Source: CAVSIS01 sp963814875
Lineage (GTDB): Bacteria; Acidobacteriota; Thermoanaerobaculia; Thermoanaerobaculales; Sulfomarinibacteraceae
Direction: 5' to 3'
Length of the DNA: 64,000 bases
Assembly: GCA_963814875.1 (NCBI GenBank)
Contig: CAWFFJ010000018.1
Coordinates: 310,001 to 374,000 of the forward strand
Below the pieces are notes generated by a model. The model was not told where the DNA came from and made no database searches. It saw only the letters and a program-made list of their open reading frames with translations. Shown here piece after piece: positions 24,827 to 32,177 of the stretch. Every line of letters begins with the position of its first letter. The stretch's first letter is position 1. The position numbers and the translations under genes are program-made.

Positions 24827-26074
24827 ATGACGTTTCTGACCGTCGCTCTGCTCGCTGCCGCGCAGCTTGCGGCTCCAGTTCCCGAGTCCTCGAGGGCCTG
24901 CGTCGAGTGTCATTCACGCGAGCGGATCGCGGCCACCTCGATGGAAACCTGGAGGACTTCGCGCCACGCCAACGTCGGCGTCGGGTGTGCCGACTGCCAT
25001 CTCGCGCCGGGAGGTGACGACCAGAAGTCGCTCTGTCCCGCACCGGGGGTCCACCGCGAGGTCGCAGCGCCGGCGTGTGGAAGCTGCCATCCGCAGCAGG
25101 CCGAGCAGTTTGCTCTCGGTCGACACGCACAGGCATGGACCGCGCTCGAGCGCGTCCGCCAGGAGCTGCCGGACCTCACCGCCTCGGCCACGAGAGGGTG
25201 CGAGCTGTGCCACCGGATCGGCGCGAGTGGCGGACGCTGCGACTACTGCCACACGCGTCATGCCTTCGATCCAGCCGAGGCCCGGAGACCGGAGTCCTGC
25301 CGAGCCTGCCACCAAGGCGCCAATCACCCCGAGTGGGACATGTTCTCGCTTTCGCGCCACGGGTCGCTCTACACCATCGCGGGCGATCGCTGGGACTGGT
25401 CACATCGAATCGACGTGCTCTACGGCGATCGCGAGCCGCAGGTCGAGCATCCCCCGAGGGTCCCGGTCTGTACGACCTGTCACATGGCTCGGGGCGATCA
25501 CGAGGTGCCTTCGGTCGATGGTGCCGCCCTGCTCGGCTTCGCCTCGGACAACGCAGAGTGGCTTGCCGACGAAGCCGTCATCCGCCGGCACTTCGGTCTC
25601 CCAAACCGGCCTGTCACCGTCCGAACGTCTGCCGCGTCCTCGCCTGCCGTCGATTCTCCAGACCCGCTGACGGGTGCTTTTCCAGGCCTGCTGGCGGCGT
25701 GCGGAGGATGCCACACCCGATCGTTTGCGGTCGCCCAGATCACGGTATGGCAGCAGGACGTCCGCGAGGCCGATCGCCTGACCGCAGAGGCGGTTCGAGC
25801 GGTCGACAGGCTCCGAGCCGACGGTCTCGTGCCGTCGACTGCAGTCATGCCGCGCTCGATCGACGAGGTCGATCTGGTCGACCCGGCAGCTTCGGTCGAG
25901 GCACGCCTGTGGCGGATGGTCCTGACCGACCGCGTCAGACTCGTTCTCGGGATCTTCCACCAGGACCCGGACTATGGGCGCCAACAGGGCTGGAGCGATC
26001 TCCGCGCCGATCTCAGAGCCATCACCGATCAGGCTTCCGCGCTGCGCGCGACCGCCGCCAAGGGCGCGAGCTGA
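24827..26074 (+). CDS. Octaheme c-type cytochrome, HAO-like (415 aa)
   Basis: A signal peptide (1-17) is followed by eight CXXCH heme sites at 25, 54, 84, 125, 138, 158, 215 and 292. Extra His residues (47, 100, 145, 178, 193) could be distal ligands. The spacing, and NHPEWDMFSLSRHG after heme 6, resembles the hydroxylamine-oxidoreductase/octaheme reductase superfamily. It is periplasmic and would handle nitrogen or sulfur compounds. Without a clear crosslinking Tyr it may be reductive rather than oxidative (inference). It is convergent with the kinase cluster, 35 nt apart. Confidence 0.85.
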   Translation: MTFLTVALLAAAQLAAPVPESSRACVECHSRERIAATSMETWRTSRHANVGVGCADCHLAPGGDDQKSLCPAPGVHREVAAPACGSCHPQQAEQFALGRHAQAWTALERVRQELPDLTASATRGCELCHRIGASGGRCDYCHTRHAFDPAEARRPESCRACHQGANHPEWDMFSLSRHGSLYTIAGDRWDWSHRIDVLYGDREPQVEHPPRVPVCTTCHMARGDHEVPSVDGAALLGFASDNAEWLADEAVIRRHFGLPNRPVTVRTSAASSPAVDSPDPLTGAFPGLLAACGGCHTRSFAVAQITVWQQDVREADRLTAEAVRAVDRLRADGLVPSTAVMPRSIDEVDLVDPAASVEARLWRMVLTDRVRLVLGIFHQDPDYGRQQGWSDLRADLRAITDQASALRATAAKGAS

Positions 26075-26108
26075 GACGGATCCTCGCTCCCGACGGTCGA
26101 CAATGATC

Positions 26109-27734
26109 TCAGGAGTCCGATGACGAATCGGCAGTCGGCGCCTGAGCGTCGAACGGCCCGGAGGCCGAAACCTCGGAGGGCACCGCGGTGACCGGCAACA
26201 CGACGGTGAAGGTGGAGCCCTCCCCCACCTTACTTTCGACCCGGAGGAACCCGCCCAGCTTGCGCACGATGCCCTGAGAAACGGACAGGCCGAGACCGGT
26301 CCCTCTGCCCTTGGGCTTGGTGGTGAAGAACGGCTCGAAGACACGCGGCAAGACGTGCTCCGGGATGCCCGGCCCGTTGTCACGGACGTCGACTGAGAGG
26401 TAGCCCTCCTCGCGATCAGGATGGACCGAGATCGAGATTCTCCCGTGCTCGGGGACGACGTCGAGCGCGTTGATGATCAGGTTGACGAAGACTTGGGTGA
26501 GCATCTGACGATCACCGTGGATCGGCGGCAGGGTTTCGGGCACCACGACCTCGAGGCGGGCGCGGGCCATCCGCACCTGGTTGGCGACCAGCTGGACGGC
26601 CTCATTGACGATGCGGCCGACGTCGAGAGGTTCGATCCTGGTCTCGCTCTCGCGAGCGAAGTCGAGCAGGTTGCGCACGATCTTCCGGGAACGCTCGGTC
26701 TCGGACAGGATGTCGCGGACCATCTCCAGCGTCTCGCCGGCCTCGAGGGTGGCAAAGTCCTCCTCGATCATCGCCGCGGTGAGCATGACGTTGTTGAGAG
26801 GGTTGTTGAGCTCGTGGGCAACGCCGGCGACCAGGGTTCCAATCGCCCGTAGCTTGTGCGACTCCACCAGGATCCGCTGGCGGTACTCGAGCTCGCGCAC
26901 CATCCGGTTCAGGGCCAGCGCGAGCTCGGAGAACTCGTCGCGGTACCTGCGAGCCGGCATGATCGGCGTGAAGTCGCCGGCACCGATCCGGCGGGTGTAG
27001 TCGGTGAACCGCTGCAGCACCGTGATCAGCTGGTGTGCGAAGAACACGCCAATGACGACGCTGAGCACCAGCACCGCGGCGAGGAAGACGAAGGGCATCC
27101 GGCGTGCAAGCCTGAGCATCCGGTGGATGGCCTCCCGCTCCTTGGCGCGGAACTCCAGGGCCATCGACACCATCTGGGCGCCGCTGCGACGCAGCTCCGC
27201 CTCGACGCCCTTCTTGACCGCCTCGTCGCGGACCTCGCCAAGCTGCTCGAGCTCCGAGCGGTAGTCCTTCGCGTGGCGCCGCATGGTCGCGAGCCCGTTT
27301 TCACCGACGACCTTGCGGACACGGTCTTCGCCCTCGTCGAGGAGAGTGACGGCGTTGTCGAGGTGCTGAATCGCGTCTTCGAGATTGGTCCCATAGAGCA
27401 AGAAGTTCTTCTCGTACCGACGCGCCTCCTGGACCTCACTGCCGTAGCTGTCCGCAACCTCGAGGAAGTGGATCCGGTCCTCGACATCGGAGAGTGCGTA
27501 CATTGACCACAGGGTGATGATCACGCACAGCGAGAAGATCAGTCCGAGCGCGACGGTCAGCCGGGCGCGGACGGTCACTGTGGGGCGTCGCAGCAGCGCG
27601 ACGTCGAATGCGTCGGTTCGATCGTCGTCCCCCGCCGACCACCCCATCGCCTCCTCGGACGTTAGGACGCCGGCAAGCGTCGGCGGCGCCTTCTCCAGAC
27701 TGTCGGCGCTCGTCCTCTGCGCCGAGTCGGTCAC
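26109..27734 (-). CDS. Membrane sensor histidine kinase A (541 aa)
   Basis: Two membrane helices (about 60-80 and 214-233) flank a helical periplasmic sensor of about 130 residues containing RRYEKNFLLYGTNLEDA. HAMP (about 235-287), HisKA with His307 in GVAHELNNPLNN and HATPase with DNGPGIP and GRGTGLGLSVSQGIV follow. The sensor motif is repeated in kinase B at 36509-38047, so the two are paralogues. GTG 27734 lies 1 nt after the stop of the receiver gene 27736-28128, a coupled pair. Confidence 0.92.
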   Translation of the reverse strand: MTDSAQRTSADSLEKAPPTLAGVLTSEEAMGWSAGDDDRTDAFDVALLRRPTVTVRARLTVALGLIFSLCVIITLWSMYALSDVEDRIHFLEVADSYGSEVQEARRYEKNFLLYGTNLEDAIQHLDNAVTLLDEGEDRVRKVVGENGLATMRRHAKDYRSELEQLGEVRDEAVKKGVEAELRRSGAQMVSMALEFRAKEREAIHRMLRLARRMPFVFLAAVLVLSVVIGVFFAHQLITVLQRFTDYTRRIGAGDFTPIMPARRYRDEFSELALALNRMVRELEYRQRILVESHKLRAIGTLVAGVAHELNNPLNNVMLTAAMIEEDFATLEAGETLEMVRDILSETERSRKIVRNLLDFARESETRIEPLDVGRIVNEAVQLVANQVRMARARLEVVVPETLPPIHGDRQMLTQVFVNLIINALDVVPEHGRISISVHPDREEGYLSVDVRDNGPGIPEHVLPRVFEPFFTTKPKGRGTGLGLSVSQGIVRKLGGFLRVESKVGEGSTFTVVLPVTAVPSEVSASGPFDAQAPTADSSSDS

Positions 27735-27735
27735 C

Positions 27736-28128
27736 TCAGCCCCCGGATGGTCGCGGTTGGAGAGAGCTCGCAGCCTTCTCGATCACGGCCCTGAGGTCTT
27801 GCGGCTTGAACGGTTTGGCGATGAAGTCGAAGGCGCCCTTGGCGAGCGCCTCATGAGCCAGCTCGACGGTGGCGTACCCGGTGATCAGGATGACTCTGGT
27901 CCGCTGGGACATCGTCTGCACCGCCTCGAGCACCTGGATGCCGTCGACGTCGTCCATCCTCACGTCGGTCACCACGATGTCGAACTCGTGTTCGCCGAGA
28001 CGTGCCAGCGCAGCCCTGGCGTCCTCGAAGACCTCGATCCGATGCCCTTCTTTCTCCAGTGCGGGCTTCAACCGCTTGCCGACGATCGGCTCGTCATCGA
28101 GCACCAGGATGTCGAGCTTGCTGCCCAT
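27736..28128 (-). CDS. Stand-alone response-regulator receiver A (130 aa)
   Basis: A CheY-like receiver with acidic pair DD11-12, phospho-Asp55 and Lys105 in AKPF; no output domain. ATG 28128 was preferred over one 15 nt upstream because GGGAGG precedes it. It is nearly identical in layout to receiver D (38491-38883), both with DDEPIVGKRLKPAL and KGAFDFIAKPF. It is coupled to kinase A and is probably its phosphate acceptor. Confidence 0.9.
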   Translation of the reverse strand: MGSKLDILVLDDEPIVGKRLKPALEKEGHRIEVFEDARAALARLGEHEFDIVVTDVRMDDVDGIQVLEAVQTMSQRTRVILITGYATVELAHEALAKGAFDFIAKPFKPQDLRAVIEKAASSLQPRPSGG

Positions 28129-28296
28129 GGCCTGCCTCCCCACAGTTCACCCCGACGCCGCGGAACGCTCGTCCCGCTGCGTCACCGTCCGCTGGTTCGC
28201 GCCGACCCGACTCGAACGCGCCCCCAAACCGATGACCACACCGCCAGTCGCCTCGGAGAGCGTCCGCTGGAGCCCGCGGGTGCGGCGCGGAAGCCC

Positions 28297-29403
28297 TCAC
28301 ACAGGAGCCTGCTCGACTCGACCCACCGAGAGGCTCTCCCGAATCTTGCGCCTCTCGAAGAAGGCCCGGAACACGAAGTAGAGAATGATCGCCGTGCCGC
28401 CGATGCCGCTCACGTAGAGCAGCCCCTTGCTGACGGCCTGGAACAGCGTGTCATAACCGGGGTCGAAACGGATCAACCCCAACTTGCGCAGGTACACCGG
28501 GGTCGCGACCAGACGCGAGATCACGCAGAGCAGGATGATGACCGCCGTTGCGAGACGGATCACGACCTCCTTGACCACCTTCGTACCGTAGGCTCCGATG
28601 TGGATCCCGATCAGAGAGCCGAGGAAGAGCAGCATGGTCAGGCGCAGGTCCACCATGCCCTCCAGGGCGTAGTTGAGCGCGCCGAACGCGCCCATGAACA
28701 TCGCCAGGTAGAGCTCACTCCCGGCGGCGACCTGGGCCGACACGCCGAAGACATAGATCATCGCAGGCACTCCGATGAAGCCGCCGACGCCGATCGTCCC
28801 GGCGAGGTACCCGGTGGCGAGCCCGCAGATCATGACCACCCACAGCGACACCCGGACGTCGGCGACCGGGAAGTAGATCATCGGGTGGAGTCGAAAACGG
28901 TTGAGGAAGTCGACGATCTTCCGCGACGGCCCAAACTCGCCTTCGGCACGGCGCGAGCTCACGATGTCGCGCAGCATCGAGACCGACACCACAGCCAGTA
29001 TGACGACGAACACGACGCTGATGTACAGGTCGGCCCCGGCGCCCCGCGCGGTGGAGTGACTGTCGCCCCCGTCCTGGAACATCAGCTTCATCACCCAGAC
29101 GGCGAGCCGGATCCCGATCGCCGCGGTGGCCAGCATGAAGACCGACAGCTTCTTGTCCACGTGGCCCATTTGGCCGTGCCGCCGTGACCCGACCAACGCT
29201 TTGCCGAACTTGTGGGTGATGTTGGAGCCGACCGCGATGGGTCCCAGCACACCCAGGTTCATCATCCCGGGCGTCATGAAGAAGGCGCCGCCGCTGCCGA
29301 TGAACCCGCTCAGCACACCGCCGATGAAGCCAAGCATGACGACCTGAGCTGCAGTGGACCAACTCAGGTGAATGAAGAGTCCCAGGATCGCGTCCGGTTG
29401 CAT
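28297..29403 (-). CDS. TauE/SafE (TSUP) family permease A (368 aa)
   Basis: About eight to nine membrane helices with the duplicated family motif: GFIGGVLSGFIGSGGAFFMTP in the first half and GYLAGTIGVGGFIGVPAMIYV in the second. A soluble loop of about 60 residues (SSRRAEGEFGPSRKIVDFLN) splits the halves. TSUP proteins export sulfite, sulfoacetate or related anions. GGGAGG precedes the ATG. It lies 42 nt after the kinase-like gene 29446-30951. Confidence 0.88.
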   Translation of the reverse strand: MQPDAILGLFIHLSWSTAAQVVMLGFIGGVLSGFIGSGGAFFMTPGMMNLGVLGPIAVGSNITHKFGKALVGSRRHGQMGHVDKKLSVFMLATAAIGIRLAVWVMKLMFQDGGDSHSTARGAGADLYISVVFVVILAVVSVSMLRDIVSSRRAEGEFGPSRKIVDFLNRFRLHPMIYFPVADVRVSLWVVMICGLATGYLAGTIGVGGFIGVPAMIYVFGVSAQVAAGSELYLAMFMGAFGALNYALEGMVDLRLTMLLFLGSLIGIHIGAYGTKVVKEVVIRLATAVIILLCVISRLVATPVYLRKLGLIRFDPGYDTLFQAVSKGLLYVSGIGGTAIILYFVFRAFFERRKIRESLSVGRVEQAPV

Positions 29404-29445
29404 GCCGTCCCCTCCCTCACCACCAGATCGTCGCCGCCGTGCAGA

Positions 29446-30951
29446 TCACTCGAATCGCGCCAGCCGCAGCAGGTTGTGCGCCGCGGTACCCCACAGATAG
29501 GCGATCAGCGGTGCGGTCAGGGTGACCACGGTCACCGCCAGCGCCCGCTCCGTCGTGCCCTCGCTGCGCAGGAAGGCGAGCAGCTCCTCCTGGTGGGTGA
29601 AGGTCACGAGGTAGAGGAGAGCCGTGAGACCGCCCGTCGCGAGCAGCTGGAGCCACTGCTTGGCGCCGAACAGGTAACGGGTCTTGAGCTCCTCCGCCCC
29701 GATCACTGGCACACGGAGTCGCTCCCCGAGACGGCTGGCGAGGTCCCGGGTCAGGCGCTTGCGAATCGCCTCGCCCCGGCTCAGGAAGAGCTCGTCGACG
29801 ACGACGAGGCTCACATTGGCGACATTGCACAGGCTGCCGATCAGGGACTGCTGACCGCCGCACACGCTGCATTGGGCGCCTGCCCTGCCGGCTTGGATCA
29901 GGCGGTGAACGGTTTGCCGCACGCCACCGTCGTCGCTCTCCGAGGCCATCACCCCGGCATCGTCGAGGATCCCGCCGTCTCCCCCGGACAGGCTCGGTGC
30001 AGCCTCGGCCACCACCGGGTCGACCGCTTCTGCTCCGTCCGCCTCGGGCAGCAGTCGCACCACGTCGATCGCTGCGTCCCAGCGTCCCGCCAGATCGAGC
30101 AGGCTGGCCATGGTCGCCGACTCCGGATCGAAACGCTCCTGGACCCACAGAATGGTCGATGCGGCGACCGTGCACCGCAGCTGTCGGATCTCCGCGACCC
30201 CCGAGAGCACCTCGCCGACCGCTTCGGCGATGGTGGACTGCCGTGGCGGGTAGGTGACCGACACGCTCCCGATCTCCGCGCGCACCTGAGCGTTGAGGTC
30301 CCGGGTCCGCGGGTCGTCGGCAAGAACCAGCCGGCACCTTGCGGCGAGCAGCAGGTTCTCGAGACGGCGCTCCCCGGCCGGCGTCGCAGTGAACTCCGGG
30401 AGCTGTGCCATCGACACCAGTGCGGTCGCGATGTTGGCGACCGTCAGCTTCGAGCAGTTGACGGTGAGGTTGAACAGTGACGGGTCGTTGATGTCGAGGT
30501 CGTACATCGTCCGGATCCACCGCCGGATGTCATCATCGACCTGACTGACGTACTCCTTCGCCTTCTCGCGGCTGAGATGGAGGCGGTCCACCACCCCGTC
30601 GTAGCGGTCCTCAACATCGGTCAGCGCGCGGACGCGCAGGATGTGCTGGACCCCCGGCAGCACCAGGTGGCCGGCTCGCCCGTGGTACACGAGCGGGGCC
30701 TCCAGAACGCGCTCGCACAGCGTCATGGTCACGAACGCCTTGTAGCGTTCAGCCAGCAGTCCGAGCGCCTCGGTGAGGGGCCGCCGCTTGACCACCGCTT
30801 CCTCGAGCTTCCCGACCGGGATACCGTGCTGGGTTGCCGCCTCGATCACATCCTCGCGGCTGAGGCAACGGCACCCCAAGCAGTCGGCCAGGCGCTCGGC
30901 GAGCTCACGCCCCCGCCTGTAGCTCCCGCGTGACACGAAGATCGTCTGCAT
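29446..30951 (-). CDS. Cytidylate-kinase-like protein with BON-like domain and membrane tail (501 aa)
   Basis: Residues 1-200 resemble the Cytidylate_kin2 family (TIFVSRGSYRRGRELAERLA, LSREDVIEAA, VLPGVQHILRVRAL, YDLDINDPSLFNLTVN). The P-loop lacks the usual Lys. Residues about 205-275 look like a BON domain (AARCRLVLADDPRTRDLNAQ, then EAVGEVLSGVAEI). A long linker with CSVCGG follows and two C-terminal membrane helices lie at about 436-451 and 470-489. The related gene 38977-39801 lacks the tail. GGGAGG precedes ATG 30951. Role unknown; true kinase activity is doubtful. Confidence 0.72.
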   Translation of the reverse strand: MQTIFVSRGSYRRGRELAERLADCLGCRCLSREDVIEAATQHGIPVGKLEEAVVKRRPLTEALGLLAERYKAFVTMTLCERVLEAPLVYHGRAGHLVLPGVQHILRVRALTDVEDRYDGVVDRLHLSREKAKEYVSQVDDDIRRWIRTMYDLDINDPSLFNLTVNCSKLTVANIATALVSMAQLPEFTATPAGERRLENLLLAARCRLVLADDPRTRDLNAQVRAEIGSVSVTYPPRQSTIAEAVGEVLSGVAEIRQLRCTVAASTILWVQERFDPESATMASLLDLAGRWDAAIDVVRLLPEADGAEAVDPVVAEAAPSLSGGDGGILDDAGVMASESDDGGVRQTVHRLIQAGRAGAQCSVCGGQQSLIGSLCNVANVSLVVVDELFLSRGEAIRKRLTRDLASRLGERLRVPVIGAEELKTRYLFGAKQWLQLLATGGLTALLYLVTFTHQEELLAFLRSEGTTERALAVTVVTLTAPLIAYLWGTAAHNLLRLARFE

Positions 30952-31289
30952 GCGCCTCCCTCCCAACCGTGACTGCGGGATCCGCACGCACTCCGACGGG
31001 AGTCCGCGTCAACTCCGATCCGAGCCGACGGCGCGATCCGCTCCTGTCACAGAGGCATGCGGCCATGTCAAACCCATCGTATGCAAGAAACCGATCACCG
31101 CAGGAACCGAGAAAACTGCTGTCCACGCACATCTGGAGAAGAGACCGCGAACGGTAGCGAGTGAAGCTCGTAACCTGTTGTGGCATGGTGTTACGTCTGT
31201 GTAACCCCGGAGTACCTGCCCGAAGTGACCGGGCTCGCCCGGCTCGGCGGTGGGCCTCGAGTCCTGACCCCAGGTGAGCCGCCATCGTC
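30952..31289. other. Intergenic region with GTWAC direct repeats
   Basis: The 338 nt between receiver B and the kinase-like gene. It holds GTAAC (31170-31174), GTTAC (31190-31194) and GTAAC (31201-31205). The last two are 11 bp apart, one helical turn, as are two GTAAC copies at 38210-38225. I saw no clear sigma-70 or sigma-54 promoter and no RNA gene. Confidence 0.4.
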
Positions 31290-31664
31290 CTAGCCGTCGT
31301 CTCCTGCAATCCTCAGCACGAGGTCGCGAAGCTGGCTGATCTTGAAGGGCTTGGGAAGAAAGTCGACCGCGCCTCCCTTCAGAGCCTCCCGAGCCGTCTC
31401 GACCGTGGCGAAGCCGGTAATGATGATCACCTTGGTGTCCATGGTCTGCTCGCGGACGAAGCGCAGCACGTCGAGACCATCCGGCTTCCGCATCTTCAGA
31501 TCGGTGATGAAGATGTCGAAATGCTCGCGGGCGAAGCAGTCGATCGCTTCCTGGCTGTCGGTGAAGGTCTCGACGCTGAAGCCGACCTTCTCGAGAGCGG
31601 GTCGAAGCCGATCGCAGACAATGGCCTCGTCGTCAAGGATGATGATTCGCTTTTTCGCCTTCAT
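31290..31664 (-). CDS. Stand-alone response-regulator receiver B (124 aa)
   Basis: Receiver with DD11-12, phospho-Asp55 (ITDLKM) and Lys105 (PKPF), and no output domain. Closest in the window to receiver C (31750-32148): both share DDE-IVC-RL, TDLKM--PDGLDVL and the same spacing. GGAGG precedes the ATG. It follows receiver C by 85 nt. Confidence 0.9.
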   Translation of the reverse strand: MKAKKRIIILDDEAIVCDRLRPALEKVGFSVETFTDSQEAIDCFAREHFDIFITDLKMRKPDGLDVLRFVREQTMDTKVIIITGFATVETAREALKGGAVDFLPKPFKISQLRDLVLRIAGDDG

Positions 31665-31749
31665 CGCCGCCCTCCTGCCGCGCCGATCCGCTCGTCCCCG
31701 GACGGCCGGTCCGACTTCGGAAGCAAGACCACCTCACCCGAGTCCCCGG

Positions 31750-32148
31750 TTACGAGGATGCCCGCCGAGCCAGCCGCTCCGCCTTCTTGGCCGCTTTCTT
31801 CACCATCGACCCGACCGCTTCGAGGCGGAAGGGCTTGGAGACGAAGCCGTAGACCCCACTGTACTCGGCCTCTCGCTCCGACTCGATGGTGGCATAACCG
31901 GTCACGATGATCACCTGGGTTGCCGGGCTCGTCCTGCGGACGTGGTGCAGCACGTCGAGGCCGTCCGGGGCCTTCATCTTGAGATCGGTGACGACTACGT
32001 CGAACGACTTCTCGGTCAGCCGGGCGACCGCTTTTTCGCTCTCGGTGTACGTCTCGACATCCAGCCCCTGCTTCTTTAAGTGGTCGCGCAGTCGATTGCA
32101 GACAATCTCCTCGTCATCGATGACCATCACCTGACCGTTTCGGTCCAT
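31750..32148 (-). CDS. Stand-alone response-regulator receiver C (132 aa)
   Basis: Receiver with DD11-12, Asp55 (VTDLKM) and Lys105 (SKPF). ATG 32148 was chosen for the GGGAGG upstream; the longer frame would run into the PEP-synthase-like gene. The segment before the Lys (EREAEYSGVYGFV) departs from the other three receivers. It starts 29 nt after the PEP-synthase-like gene, so that protein is its likely partner. Confidence 0.9.
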   Translation of the reverse strand: MDRNGQVMVIDDEEIVCNRLRDHLKKQGLDVETYTESEKAVARLTEKSFDVVVTDLKMKAPDGLDVLHHVRRTSPATQVIIVTGYATIESEREAEYSGVYGFVSKPFRLEAVGSMVKKAAKKAERLARRASS

Positions 32149-32177
32149 GACACCCTCCCCGAGCCGCTGCTCACGGA

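Noticed and set aside
27514..29187. A 557-codon open frame on the plus strand over the kinase, receiver and permease genes
   Set aside because: It crosses three well-supported minus-strand genes and encodes a His/Asp/Arg-rich product without motifs.
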